From contig NZ_AMDP01000021.1 in NCBI RefSeq assembly GCF_028128615.1, positions 165,277 through 229,276 of the forward strand: a DNA stretch of 64,000 nt. The letters are read 5' to 3'. The notes below the pieces were generated by a model that saw nothing but the letters and a program-made list of their open reading frames with translations, was not told the DNA's origin and searched no databases. Source of the DNA: Enterococcus sp. 5H. Its GTDB lineage: Bacteria; Bacillota; Bacilli; Lactobacillales; Enterococcaceae. A program made the translations under genes and the position numbers. How positions within the stretch are numbered: position 1 is the stretch's first letter; each line of letters opens with the position of its first letter. This document shows, piece by piece, positions 45,294 to 53,873 of the stretch.

Positions 45294-45875
45294 ATGAAAG
45301 TACATAATGCTGAAATTGTCATTAGTGCTGTTTCGCCAAAACAATATCCGGAAACAAGTCTTCCTGAAATTGCTTTAGCAGGCCGTTCTAATGTAGGAAA
45401 ATCATCATTTATTAACACCTTAATCAATCGAAAAAACTTAGCTCGCACATCTGGTAAACCGGGAAAAACCCAGACTTTAAACTTTTACTTAATCGAAGAT
45501 GCACTACATTTTGTCGACGTTCCGGGATATGGTTATGCGAAAGTGTCAAAAACAGAACGTGCGAAATGGGGCGAAATGATCGAGACTTATATGACAACTC
45601 GTGAGCAATTAAAAGCAGTTGTTTCATTAGTAGATTTACGTCATACACCGACCCAAGAAGATATTCAAATGTACGAATTTTTGAAATACTATGAGATTCC
45701 GGTTATCGTTGTTGCAACAAAAAAAGATAAAATCCCTCGTGGTAAATGGAATAAACATGAAAGTATGGTCAAAAAAGCCTTGAACTTCGATAAATCAGAT
45801 GACTTTATTCTTTTTTCTTCTCAAACTAAAGAAGGCAAAGAAGAAGCTTGGCAGGCAATTGAGAAATATCTATAA
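45294..45875 (+). CDS. engB: Ribosome-biogenesis GTPase EngB (YsxC/YihA)
   Basis: A 193-aa essential GTPase for assembly of the large ribosomal subunit. G1 is [12 protein letters not shown] (about 29-40), G2 is in the [14 protein letters not shown] region, G3 is [11 protein letters not shown]4 is ATKKDK, and the G5 region is SSQTKEG. TAGGAGGGTT precedes the ATG. The length and the neighbourhood next to clpX are typical. Confidence 0.96.
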   Translation: MKVHNAEIVISAVSPKQYPETSLPEIALAGRSNVGKSSFINTLINRKNLARTSGKPGKTQTLNFYLIEDALHFVDVPGYGYAKVSKTERAKWGEMIETYMTTREQLKAVVSLVDLRHTPTQEDIQMYEFLKYYEIPVIVVATKKDKIPRGKWNKHESMVKKALNFDKSDDFILFSSQTKEGKEEAWQAIEKYL

Positions 45876-45881
45876 AAAAGA

Positions 45882-45921
45882 GAGGGAGACAAAACTAAAA
45901 ATCAGTTTTGTTTCCCTCCTT
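45882..45921 (+). terminator. Terminator after engB
   Basis: GAGGGAGACAAAACT (45882-45896) pairs with AGTTTTGTTTCCCTC (45904-45918), with one mismatch, then CTTAAAT. Confidence 0.7.
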
Positions 45922-45997
45922 AAATACGTATAAACGGTGAGAAAAAGCAGCCGCTTTAATTCGGAAATAAGCAGGATGCAGTTACCGTAGACTTTTT

Positions 45998-46147
45998 CTA
46001 TTGTTCTTTTTTCTTTTCTTCTTTTTGTTCAGCTTTAGCAGCTTGTTTTTCTAATTCCTCTTTTGGCATTTCAACTTTTTTAGGATCAACGGCAAAAGAA
46101 TCAAATAATTTATCAAGATCATCTGTACGTTCAAATTTTAAACCCAT
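45998..46147 (-). CDS. Small acidic/basic SPJ_0845-type protein
   Basis: A 49-residue protein on the minus strand, MGLKFERTDDLDKLFDSF, then AVDPKKVEMPKEELEK, and a Lys/Glu-rich tail ending KKEQ. AAATGGAGC lies about 10 bases before ATG 46147. It matches the small SPJ_0845 family of streptococci and enterococci as I remember it; the function is unknown. The rest of the 45876-46359 gap holds the engB terminator and, upstream of yidD, AT-rich promoter-like sequence. Confidence 0.7.
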   Translation of the reverse strand: MGLKFERTDDLDKLFDSFAVDPKKVEMPKEELEKQAAKAEQKEEKKKEQ

Positions 46148-46359
46148 TTCTATTTGCTCCATTTCGTTTTAGATTATAGAAAAGCTGTTTAGTCTATGCT
46201 GTTCAGCTTCTTTTTCTTAGTTTAGCACCCTTTTGTAATTTTGAATAGGATTCTTTTACAGTTTAATAGTATTTTATAAAAAATTTCGACAGCTGGTTAA
46301 CTTGCAATCGGTTATAAAAAAAGGTATAGTTTTTTCGGAAAGAGAAATGAGGGACACAC

Positions 46360-46647
46360 ATGGCTAAAAATGTTTTTGTAGGAATCGTCCGTTTTTATCA
46401 ACGATTCATTTCGCCAGCACTTCCATCAAGATGCCGGTATTATCCAACTTGTTCGCAGTATACAATTGATGCGATTCAGACACATGGAAGTATTAAAGGT
46501 GTAACGATGGGAACAGCTCGAATTTTACGATGCCATCCATTTGTAAAAGGCGGTATTGACTATGTTCCGCTAAAATTTAGTTTAAAAAGAAATCCGGATC
46601 AAGAATACCATGGTCCTTATAATTATAGACGACATAAGCACAAATAA
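46360..46647 (+). CDS. yidD: Membrane protein insertion efficiency factor YidD
   Basis: A 95-aa small protein that helps YidC insert membrane proteins. The family core is [20 protein letters not shown], then [16 protein letters not shown] and [16 protein letters not shown], with the conserved cysteines. The length is normal, with a basic C-terminus. The ROK kinase gene follows 23 bases later. Confidence 0.95.
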   Translation: MAKNVFVGIVRFYQRFISPALPSRCRYYPTCSQYTIDAIQTHGSIKGVTMGTARILRCHPFVKGGIDYVPLKFSLKRNPDQEYHGPYNYRRHKHK

Positions 46648-46670
46648 AAGAGACGAAGGTGGCGTTTGAA

Positions 46671-47546
46671 ATGGCAATTTTGACAATTGATTTTGGCGGT
46701 TCGGCAGTAAAATATGGGGTTTGGAACGGAATAGAAATCATCAACAAGGGGAAATTCAAAACCCCTGATACATGGAATGAAATGAAAGCGTCTTTATTAG
46801 CGATGTTTAAGGAAAATGAAGTGCCAGTTGAAGGAGTAGCTTTAAGCGCACCGGGCGTTGTCGATGTTCAAAAACAAATGATTAATGGGATTTCTGCGAT
46901 TCCTTATATTCATGGGTTTAATATCTATAGTGAATTAGAAGAACTTTTTAAACTGCCGGTCGCTATCGAAAATGATGCAAACTGTGCTGGGATGGCAGAA
47001 ATTTATGAAGGAGCAGCTAAAGGGAAACAAGAAGTTGCATTTGTTGTTATTGGAACAGGAATTGGCGGGGCAATTTTTCATAAAGGCGAAATTACCAAAG
47101 GAGCTCATTTGTACGGTGGTGAATTTGGGTTAATGTATTTAAATAATGGTCAAACGTTTAGTGAATTAGGTACAGCAGTTCAAATGGCTTGGCGTTACTG
47201 TGAGCGAAAAGGGTTAGATAAAGACACTTATACAGGAGAAGAAGTCTTTCAATTTGCTGAAGCTGGTGATGAACTGGCGCGTGAAGAAGTGAATAATTTT
47301 TATAATTATCTAACGCAGGGATTGTTTGGTATTCAGTTTTCATTAGACCCGGAAATTATTGTTCTTGGCGGTGGTGTTTCTGCTAAAAAAGGATTATTGG
47401 ATGAAATTAATTCACGTATGCAAGAAAAACTTAAGGAATTTGAGCTAAATGATTTTGTCCCTGAGATTGTTACTTGTCAGTATAAAAATGATGCAAATCT
47501 AATTGGTGCTGCGGCTAATTTTCTAACTCAAAAAAATTGGGAATAA
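46671..47546 (+). CDS. ROK-family sugar kinase, BglK-like
   Basis: A 291-aa kinase. ATG 46671 has GAAGGTGG upstream; the frame is open from 46659. ATP motif LTIDFGGSAVKYGVW is N-terminal; ALSAPGVVDV, IENDANCAGMAEIYEG and VIGTGIGGAIFHKG follow, as in ROK proteins. The zinc-binding CxCGxxGC motif of classical ROK glucokinases is absent; the region reads GGEFGLMYLNNGQTFSELGT, as in beta-glucoside kinases (BglK). Substrate: probably a beta-glucoside or related sugar. No sugar transporter is adjacent. Confidence 0.82.
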   Translation: MAILTIDFGGSAVKYGVWNGIEIINKGKFKTPDTWNEMKASLLAMFKENEVPVEGVALSAPGVVDVQKQMINGISAIPYIHGFNIYSELEELFKLPVAIENDANCAGMAEIYEGAAKGKQEVAFVVIGTGIGGAIFHKGEITKGAHLYGGEFGLMYLNNGQTFSELGTAVQMAWRYCERKGLDKDTYTGEEVFQFAEAGDELAREEVNNFYNYLTQGLFGIQFSLDPEIIVLGGGVSAKKGLLDEINSRMQEKLKEFELNDFVPEIVTCQYKNDANLIGAAANFLTQKNWE

Positions 47547-47555
47547 CCTAATAAA

Positions 47556-47595
47556 GTAAGCGTCTTATTACGAAAGTAATAGGGCGTTATTTTTG
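47556..47595 (+). terminator. Terminator after the ROK kinase gene
   Basis: GCGTCTTATTAC (47560-47571) pairs with GTAATAGGGCGT (47576-47587), with two G-T or mismatched positions, then TATTTTT. Confidence 0.75.
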
Positions 47596-47672
47596 CAATT
47601 TATTAGATGTTGCCCGACCATAAAATACAAGTCTTTCCCTGGAAAAAATATCTTAATAATTTGAATTATAGA

Positions 47673-47687
47673 AATTTTCTGAAAATT
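47673..47687. promoter_or_regulatory. Perfect CodY box upstream of the liv operon
   Basis: AATTTTCTGAAAATT matches the CodY consensus AATTTTCWGAAAATT at all 15 positions. It ends 2 bases before the -35 element of the livJ promoter, so CodY bound to branched-chain amino acids would be expected to repress uptake. Confidence 0.85.
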
Positions 47688-47689
47688 CG

Positions 47690-47718
47690 TTGACATTTCT
47701 TTCGTTATTGATTATATT
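47690..47718 (+). promoter_or_regulatory. Sigma-A promoter of livJ
   Basis: TTGACA (47690-47695) and TATATT (47713-47718) are separated by 17 bases, about 58 bases before the ATG. GAGGGGGAA is the ribosome site. Confidence 0.8.
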
Positions 47719-47775
47719 TGTATACATAACTCTTTAATAATTATATTGACGAAGACATTTCGAGGGGGAAATAGA

Positions 47776-48942
47776 ATGAAAAAATTTAGCTTTTTATTTG
47801 CTAGTTTGTTTTTACTAGCGGCATGTGGTCCAGCTGCTGGCGGCGGAGCATCAGGTGAAGGAAACAAAACAGAAGGCGACACAATTAAAATCGGTATGAA
47901 CATGGAACTTTCTGGGGATGTTTCAGCATACGGTAATGCTGAAAAAGAAGGGATTGTCTTAGCTGTTGAGGAAATCAATGCGGCTGGTGGAGTTCTTGGT
48001 AAGAAAATCGAATTAATCGAAAAAGATAATAAATCAGAAAATGGTGAAGCCACTTCAGTTGCGGCTAACTTAACTTCTAAAGATAAAGTCGTGGCAGTCG
48101 TAGGGCCAGCAACTTCAGGTGCTACAAAAGCAACGATTCCAAATATGACTAAAGCTGCTGTTCCGGCAATTACACCTTCTGGGACAGATGACAGTATTAC
48201 AGTTGTAAATGATAAAGTACAAGAATATATTTTCAGAGCTTGTTTCCAAGATACATTCCAAGGTGTTATCTTAGCAAACTTTGCACAAGATAACCTAGAT
48301 GCGAAAAAAGTTGTCATTATTGGTGATAACTCGAGCGACTACGCAATTGGATTGACGAAATCATTTAAAGATACTTACAAAGGTGACATTGTAAAAGAAG
48401 AAACATTTACAGCTGGGGATAAAGATTTCCAAGCTATCTTAACTAAGATCAAAGATCTAGATTATGATGCGATTTACATTCCAGGTTATTACTCTGAAGC
48501 TGGTTTGATTATCAAACAAGCCCGCGAAATGGGTATTGATAAACCGATCCTAGGAGCGGATGGTTTTGGTGATGAAAAATTAGTTGAAATCGCTGGTGCT
48601 AAAAATGTCTCTGATGTTTATTACACTGGTCACTTCTCAGAAAAAGCTCCTGCAACAGATAAAGTTAAACCATTTGTTGAAGCATTCAAGAAAAAATATA
48701 ATAAACAACCATCAGCATTTAATGCGTTAGGTTATGACTCAGTTTATATGCTGAAACAAGCAATGGAGGACCAAAACTCTGCTGACTCAAAAGAAATCAG
48801 AGAAGGTCTAGCTTCACTTAAAGATTTTGTCGGTGTAACAGGAAAAATGACGATGGATAAAGATCACAATCCTGAAAAATCTGCCGTTGTATTAGGTTTA
48901 ACAGATGGAAAAGAAACTTCTGCAGAAGCAGTAAATCCTTAA
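47776..48942 (+). CDS. livJ: Branched-chain amino-acid ABC transporter, binding lipoprotein
   Basis: A 388-aa lipoprotein with start ATG 47776. The signal peptide ends in the lipobox LLAAC. A periplasmic-binding type I fold follows: IKIGMNMELSGDVSAYGNAE, EINAAGGVLGKKIELIEKDN, VVGPATSGATKATIP, and GALGYDSVYML-like C-terminal blocks. It captures Leu/Ile/Val (or a related amino acid) for LivHMGF. A hairpin at 48981 may reduce expression of the downstream genes relative to this one. Confidence 0.92.
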   Translation: MKKFSFLFASLFLLAACGPAAGGGASGEGNKTEGDTIKIGMNMELSGDVSAYGNAEKEGIVLAVEEINAAGGVLGKKIELIEKDNKSENGEATSVAANLTSKDKVVAVVGPATSGATKATIPNMTKAAVPAITPSGTDDSITVVNDKVQEYIFRACFQDTFQGVILANFAQDNLDAKKVVIIGDNSSDYAIGLTKSFKDTYKGDIVKEETFTAGDKDFQAILTKIKDLDYDAIYIPGYYSEAGLIIKQAREMGIDKPILGADGFGDEKLVEIAGAKNVSDVYYTGHFSEKAPATDKVKPFVEAFKKKYNKQPSAFNALGYDSVYMLKQAMEDQNSADSKEIREGLASLKDFVGVTGKMTMDKDHNPEKSAVVLGLTDGKETSAEAVNP

Positions 48943-48980
48943 AAATTAGCAGTATTAAAAAAATAAAGTAAGCAATACTA

Positions 48981-49026
48981 AAGAGGGTGAGACAATTTGT
49001 TCGTTTTGTCCATCCTCTTTTTTCTT
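48981..49026 (+). terminator. Hairpin between livJ and livH
   Basis: AAGAGGGTGAGACAA (48981-48995) pairs imperfectly with TTTTGTCCATCCTCTT (49004-49019) and is followed by TTTTTCTTT. Partial read-through would give binding protein in excess over the membrane components. Confidence 0.7.
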
Positions 49027-49068
49027 TAAAGAAAGCAACATTATTCTAAAATATTGGAAGTGATAAAC

Positions 49069-49947
49069 ATGGAAATCGTTATCCAGCAACTAGTAAATGG
49101 GCTTTTTCTAGGCAGTATCTATGCTTTGTTAGCATTAGGATATACAATGGTTTACGGTATTATTAAATTGATTAACTTCGCCCATGGTGAAATTTACATG
49201 TTGGGTGGATTTATGGGCTACTTTTTCATTAATAAATTAAATTTAGGTTTTTTCCCGGCACTAATTTTATCGATGGCAGGTGCGGCAGTTATTGGGGTGG
49301 TTATTGAATTTTTAGCTTATCGACCACTTAGAAAATCTACGAGAATTGCAGCTTTGATTACAGCTATTGGGGTATCATTTCTATTGCAAAATGGGATGAT
49401 TTACTGGTTAGGACCAGAAAAAAAATCGTTCCCTCAAGCAATTGAATTTAAAAATTATCAACTAGGCTTTATTCAAATCTCAAATATTCAAGTACTTATT
49501 TTAGTTATTTCACTAGTATTGATGATTGCTTTACAATTAATCGTTCAAAAAACAAAAATGGGTAAAGCGATGCGTGCTGTTTCTGTAGATGCAGATGCAG
49601 CTCAATTAATGGGAATCAATGTAAACCGCACGATTTCATTCACATTTGCGCTAGGTTCAGCATTAGCGGCAGCTGCTGGTATGTTGATCGGTTTGTACTA
49701 TAATTCAATTGATCCTATGATGGGTGTTGTACCAGGGCTTAAATCCTTTGTTGCAGCAGTTTTAGGTGGAATTGGGATTATTCCGGGTGCAGCATTAGGT
49801 GGTTTTGTGATTGGGTTACTTGAAACAATCACCATTGCACTTGGCTTTTCAGACTATAAAGATGCAATGGTATACGCATTATTGATTATAATTTTACTCA
49901 TTCGTCCTGCTGGTATTTTAGGCAAAAATATTAAAGAGAAAGTGTAG
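49069..49947 (+). CDS. livH: Branched-chain amino-acid ABC transporter permease LivH
   Basis: A 292-aa membrane protein from ATG 49069 with GGAAGTG upstream. It begins EIVIQQLVNGLFLGSIYALL and contains LGYTMVYGIIKLINFAHGEI, the LivH signature, and GGIGIIPGAALGGFVIGLLE, with about eight membrane helices. It pairs with LivM. livM starts 9 bases after its stop. Confidence 0.93.
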   Translation: MEIVIQQLVNGLFLGSIYALLALGYTMVYGIIKLINFAHGEIYMLGGFMGYFFINKLNLGFFPALILSMAGAAVIGVVIEFLAYRPLRKSTRIAALITAIGVSFLLQNGMIYWLGPEKKSFPQAIEFKNYQLGFIQISNIQVLILVISLVLMIALQLIVQKTKMGKAMRAVSVDADAAQLMGINVNRTISFTFALGSALAAAAGMLIGLYYNSIDPMMGVVPGLKSFVAAVLGGIGIIPGAALGGFVIGLLETITIALGFSDYKDAMVYALLIIILLIRPAGILGKNIKEKV

Positions 49948-49956
49948 GTGACAGGC

Positions 49957-50925
49957 ATGAAAAAGAATTTAAAATATAATCTCATTTGGCTTTTAATTGC
50001 TGGAGCAGCTTATGCTTTGATCTATGTTTTGTATTTAACTGGAGTAATTACGCCTTTTACTGAATATACCTTGATTACAATTGGTATTAACATTATGTTA
50101 GCGTTAGGTTTAAATTTGATTATTGGGTTTTCTGGACAATTTTCTTTAGGACATGCTGGATTTATGGCAATTGGTGCTTATTGTGCCGCGATTATGTCGG
50201 TCAAGTACCCAACGATGGGCGGTTTCTTGAGTGGGATTTTACTAGGAATCGTTTTATCTGGAGTGGTTGCTTTGATCGTTGGTATTCCAACATTGCGCTT
50301 AAAAGGTGATTACTTAGCAATTGCGACACTAGGAATTTCAGAAATTATTCGTATCATCATCATTAATATGGGGGACTTAACAAATGGACCTGCCGGGATT
50401 TTTGGGATTCCGCCAATGGTCAACTGGTCAATGGTTTTTGGTTTTGTTGTCGTTGTGACTCTAATTATTGTTAATTTCATTCACAGTGGTCCGGGACGCG
50501 CAACAATGGCGATTAGAGAAGATGAGATCGCTGCTGAGTCAATGGGCGTTAATACAACAAAATATAAAGTTATTGCCTTTATTATTGGTGCTATTACGGC
50601 AAGTATGGCTGGGGCGATTTATTCGAGTTACGTTCAAACAATTGCACCAAAAGATTTTGGTTTTATGAAATCAATTGATATTTTAATTATCGTGGTGTTT
50701 GGCGGTATCGGTAGTGTTACTGGAACCTTTATATCAGCAATTGTTCTAGGTATTTTAAACATGTTCTTGCAAGATGCTGGTGCACTAAGAATGATTATTT
50801 ATGCGTTGGCTTTAATCATTATTATGATTTTCAAACCTAGTGGACTTTTAGGAACATGGGAATTTTCGGTAAAAAAATTATTCACTAAAAAGGGGGACAA
50901 AACTAATGCCTCTATTGAACGTTAG
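49957..50925 (+). CDS. livM: Branched-chain amino-acid ABC transporter permease LivM
   Basis: A 322-aa membrane protein; ATG 49957 is preferred to GTG 49948, which lies in the ribosome site. Typical blocks are ALGLNLIIGFSGQFSLGHAG, FMAIGAYCAAI, TLRLKGDYLAIATLGISEII and FGGIGSVTGTFISAIVLGIL. It has about nine membrane segments. Its end overlaps livG by 20 bases. Confidence 0.93.
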   Translation: MKKNLKYNLIWLLIAGAAYALIYVLYLTGVITPFTEYTLITIGINIMLALGLNLIIGFSGQFSLGHAGFMAIGAYCAAIMSVKYPTMGGFLSGILLGIVLSGVVALIVGIPTLRLKGDYLAIATLGISEIIRIIIINMGDLTNGPAGIFGIPPMVNWSMVFGFVVVVTLIIVNFIHSGPGRATMAIREDEIAAESMGVNTTKYKVIAFIIGAITASMAGAIYSSYVQTIAPKDFGFMKSIDILIIVVFGGIGSVTGTFISAIVLGILNMFLQDAGALRMIIYALALIIIMIFKPSGLLGTWEFSVKKLFTKKGDKTNASIER

Positions 50926-51682
50926 TAATTTAACTAAAAATTTCGGTGGATTAGCTGCTGTTTCAAATGTTAATCTTTCACTGGAATCCAATGAATTAAT
51001 TGGATTAATTGGGCCAAACGGCGCTGGGAAAACGACACTATTTAACCTACTTACAGGAGTTTACGAACCGAGCGAAGGTACAGTTACCTTAGATCTTTTA
51101 GGAAAAGAACATGTGTTAAATGGTATGAAACCATATAAAATTGCAGATATGGGCTTAAGTAGAACCTTTCAAAATATTCGTTTATTCAAAGATTTAACAG
51201 TAATGGATAATGTTTTGATTGCGATGAATAGCAAAAATAAAGAAGGGATTCTCTCGAGTATTTTACGTTTTCCTACTTTCTATAAAAAAGAAGAAGAAAT
51301 GGAAAAGAAAGTTTTAGAACTGTTAGCTATTTTTGGCTTAGAAGACAAGGTACAAACTCTTGCAAAAAATCTTCCATACGGGGAACAACGTCGATTAGAA
51401 ATTGTCCGTGCTTTAGCAACTCAGCCAAAAGTATTGTTTTTGGATGAACCGGCAGCGGGAATGAACCCTCAGGAAACAGCTGATTTAACTGAATTAATTA
51501 GAAAAATCCAAAAAGAATTCCAAATTACAATTGTATTAATTGAACACGATATGAGTTTGGTCATGGAAGTTTGTCAAAGAATCTATGTGCTAGAATACGG
51601 CAGAATTATCGCTGAAGGCAAGCCGGAAGCAATTAAAAATGATCCTCGTGTAATCGAAGCTTATCTTGGAGGTGAACTATAA
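50906..51682 (+). CDS. livG: Branched-chain amino-acid ABC transporter ATPase LivG
   Basis: A 258-aa ABC ATPase. Walker A is GPNGAGKTT (about 36-44), the LivG-specific GLSRTFQNIRLFKDLTVMDN follows, the signature is LPYGEQRRLEIVRAL, Walker B is VLFLDEPAAGMNP, and the switch His is in LIEHDMSLVM. AAAGGGGGAC precedes the ATG. It overlaps livM and shares one base with the livF start. Confidence 0.95.
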   Translation: MPLLNVSNLTKNFGGLAAVSNVNLSLESNELIGLIGPNGAGKTTLFNLLTGVYEPSEGTVTLDLLGKEHVLNGMKPYKIADMGLSRTFQNIRLFKDLTVMDNVLIAMNSKNKEGILSSILRFPTFYKKEEEMEKKVLELLAIFGLEDKVQTLAKNLPYGEQRRLEIVRALATQPKVLFLDEPAAGMNPQETADLTELIRKIQKEFQITIVLIEHDMSLVMEVCQRIYVLEYGRIIAEGKPEAIKNDPRVIEAYLGGEL

Positions 51683-52383
51683 TGTTAACAATTGAAAATC
51701 TATCCGTTCATTATGGTGTAATCCAAGCAGTCCGTGATGTTAATTTTCATGTAGAACAAGGGGAAATCGTTTCCCTAATCGGTGCAAACGGAGCCGGTAA
51801 AACGACGATTCTTCGAACTATTTCAGGATTAAATCGTCCATCAAACGGAACAATTACCTTTGAAGGGCAACAAATTCAAAAAATGCTGCCTCAAAAAATT
51901 GTTGCTTCAGGGCTTTGTCAGGTACCAGAAGGTCGTCATGTTTTTTCTGGATTAACAGTTCAAGAAAATTTAGAAATGGGTGCCTTTTTAAGAAAAGACG
52001 GCGAATTAAAGCAAGATTATGATAAGGTATTTGAACGTTTTCCAATTTTAAAAGAACGTAAAAATCAAGATGCGTCCACTTTGTCTGGAGGAGAGCAGCA
52101 AATGTTGGCAATGGGACGAGCTTTGATGTCTAAACCTAAATTACTATTATTGGATGAACCATCCATGGGACTTGCTCCAATATTTATTCAAGAAATTTTT
52201 AATATTATAAAAGAAATAAATAAACAAGGAACAACCGTTTTATTAATTGAACAAAATGCTAAAATGGCATTATCTATAGCAGATCGTGGTTATGTGTTGG
52301 AAACAGGTGAAGTTGTTTTAAGTGGTCTAGGTAAAGACTTACTTGAAAGCGAAGAAGTGAAAAAAGCATACTTAGGAGGCTAG
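51682..52383 (+). CDS. livF: Branched-chain amino-acid ABC transporter ATPase LivF
   Basis: A 233-aa ABC ATPase. Walker A is GANGAGKTT (about 34-42), CQVPEGRHVFSGLTVQENLE is the LivF marker, the signature is LSGGEQQMLAMGRAL, Walker B is LLLLDEPSMGLAP, and the switch region is LIEQNAKMAL. It starts in the livG stop (TAATG). A CBS-domain gene follows after 4 bases. Confidence 0.95.
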   Translation: MLTIENLSVHYGVIQAVRDVNFHVEQGEIVSLIGANGAGKTTILRTISGLNRPSNGTITFEGQQIQKMLPQKIVASGLCQVPEGRHVFSGLTVQENLEMGAFLRKDGELKQDYDKVFERFPILKERKNQDASTLSGGEQQMLAMGRALMSKPKLLLLDEPSMGLAPIFIQEIFNIIKEINKQGTTVLLIEQNAKMALSIADRGYVLETGEVVLSGLGKDLLESEEVKKAYLGG

Positions 52384-52387
52384 ACGT

Positions 52388-53041
52388 ATGAGTGTAAGTG
52401 ATTTTATGACAAAAAATTTAGTTGTTGCTGATCCGGAAATGAAGATTTTTGATGCGGTAGATTTGATGAAAAAAAATAATATTCATCGTTTACCAGTTGT
52501 CAAAAACGAACGCTTAGTAGGACTGATTACAGAAGGAACGATTCAATCTGCGTTACCTTCAAAAGCGACGAGTTTAAGTGTTTATGAAGTGAATTATTTA
52601 TTAAATAAAACAACTGTGGCAGATGTTATGGTAAAAGAAGTACTGACAATTAAGCCGGAAGCATTGCTGGAAGATGGTATTTTTCAAATGCGTCAAAATA
52701 ATATTGGTGTGTTACCTGTTCTTGATGGAAATGATGCTTTAGTGGGTATTATTACAAATAATGATATCTTTGATGCATTTTTAAAAATCACTGGCTATAA
52801 TGACGGTGGAACGAGGATTCAATTGCGAATTCCAGAAGATCATCAAGGAATTTTAGCAGATATTACCAAGCTTTTAGCAGCAAGTGACTTTAGTATTTTA
52901 ACAGTCGTGGTTAATCGTAAAGAGCTAGAGACAATTATTGAATTGCAAATCGAAAGTCGCGAGACTCAAAAAATTGAAAGCATCTTAATAGAAGCTGGCT
53001 ACGATGTTTTTGAGGCAACGCTAGTATCAAAAAAAGTTTAA
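52388..53041 (+). CDS. CBS-pair plus ACT-domain protein (AcuB-like) in the liv operon
   Basis: A 217-aa soluble protein. The two CBS domains (about 1-60 and 76-130) show SVSDFMTKNLVVADPEMKIF, HRLPVVKNERLVGLITEGTI, DVMVKEVLTIKPEALLEDGI and GIITNNDIFDAF. The C-terminal ACT-like domain (about 140-217) begins GTRIQLRIPEDHQGILADIT. CBS domains bind adenine nucleotides and ACT domains bind amino acids, so this could sense both and adjust transport or metabolism. This role is inferred. It starts 4 bases after livF with AGGAGGC. Confidence 0.85.
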   Translation: MSVSDFMTKNLVVADPEMKIFDAVDLMKKNNIHRLPVVKNERLVGLITEGTIQSALPSKATSLSVYEVNYLLNKTTVADVMVKEVLTIKPEALLEDGIFQMRQNNIGVLPVLDGNDALVGIITNNDIFDAFLKITGYNDGGTRIQLRIPEDHQGILADITKLLAASDFSILTVVVNRKELETIIELQIESRETQKIESILIEAGYDVFEATLVSKKV

Positions 53042-53053
53042 ATATTCATTGTT

Positions 53054-53086
53054 AGAGAATATTTCCGTCAGAGAAATATTCTCTTT
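53054..53086 (+). terminator. Terminator of the liv operon
   Basis: AGAGAATATTTC (53054-53065) pairs perfectly with GAAATATTCTCT (53073-53084), with a short T-tail. A second hairpin with a T-run lies near 53164-53200. Confidence 0.8.
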
Positions 53087-53231
53087 AAAACAGTTTGACT
53101 ATTATTTGGGCTTGTGATAATTTTATAGAGTAAGGTAAAAAAATTAGTATTTTAGATTAGTAAAATATTAAAGTAACAGTAGTACTTTAATGTTTTTTCG
53201 TTATGCTTTCAGAATTGTTAGGGAATGTTGT

Positions 53232-53240
53232 TGGTATAAT
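53232..53240 (+). promoter_or_regulatory. Extended -10 promoter for the sortase-linked operon
   Basis: TGGTATAAT (TATAAT at 53235-53240) is an extended -10 element 54 bases before the ATG of the secreted protein. Confidence 0.6.
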
Positions 53241-53247
53241 AGTACAG

Positions 53248-53262
53248 AATTTTCTGTAATTT
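53248..53262. promoter_or_regulatory. CodY-like box overlapping the start of transcription
   Basis: AATTTTCTGTAATTT differs from the CodY consensus at two of 15 positions and lies just after the -10, where binding would block transcription. Confidence 0.45.
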
Positions 53263-53293
53263 ATTATAAATATTTAAGATAGGAGGGAAACAA

Positions 53294-53872
53294 ATGAAAA
53301 AAGTTATTGGATTTGTTGTTGCTGTTTTAGCAGTGGTGAGTTTTGCAACACCAGCTTCAGCTGATGGAGCTATCTCAACAGTAGAACAGTCTGTACTTAA
53401 TGAATTGAATGCTGGCGCTACAATTGGAGGCAAACAATTTTATTTTGATGCAGCTGAAACAAATGCAGCTGAAAATCACTTGAAACGTGTTGATTTGACA
53501 CAAGCTCAAGCAGATGAAGCTGTCAAAAATATTCAAGCGGCTCGTGCGTTAGTTCAAGGAGTATCAGTAGATGCTTCTGGAGCAAACACTCTTGGTGACG
53601 CGCTAAGACTATTGCCGGCTAACGTAATTTCTCAATTGAAAAACTACGTTGTTGCAGCTGGTAATGCTGTTGGTGTGAAAATTACTTTTGGAGCTGGCGG
53701 AAGCTATTCTGCAGTTACAATCACTGACGCAAACGGATCACCTGTATACAGTACTGGAACACCAGTGAAAAATACAGGATCAAATTACGCATTAAGCGGA
53801 ATTACTTTTGGCTCATTAATCGTTGCTGCAGCAGGTGCAGTTTTCGTGAGCAGAAAAAACAAACTAGCATAA
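53294..53872 (+). CDS. Secreted protein with a non-canonical sorting signal
   Basis: A 192-aa protein with a signal peptide ending ATPASADG, a helical N-terminal part (about 25-90), and a beta-rich part (VGVKITFGAGGSYSAVTITD). The C-terminus is VKNTGSNYALSGITFGSLIV, a further hydrophobic stretch and the basic tail RKNKLA. This is the layout of a sortase substrate with VKNTG in place of LPXTG. AGGAGGGA precedes the ATG. The sortase gene follows after 1 base, implying a dedicated pair. The function of the ectodomain is not recognised. Confidence 0.7.
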   Translation: MKKVIGFVVAVLAVVSFATPASADGAISTVEQSVLNELNAGATIGGKQFYFDAAETNAAENHLKRVDLTQAQADEAVKNIQAARALVQGVSVDASGANTLGDALRLLPANVISQLKNYVVAAGNAVGVKITFGAGGSYSAVTITDANGSPVYSTGTPVKNTGSNYALSGITFGSLIVAAAGAVFVSRKNKLA

Positions 53873-53873
53873 T

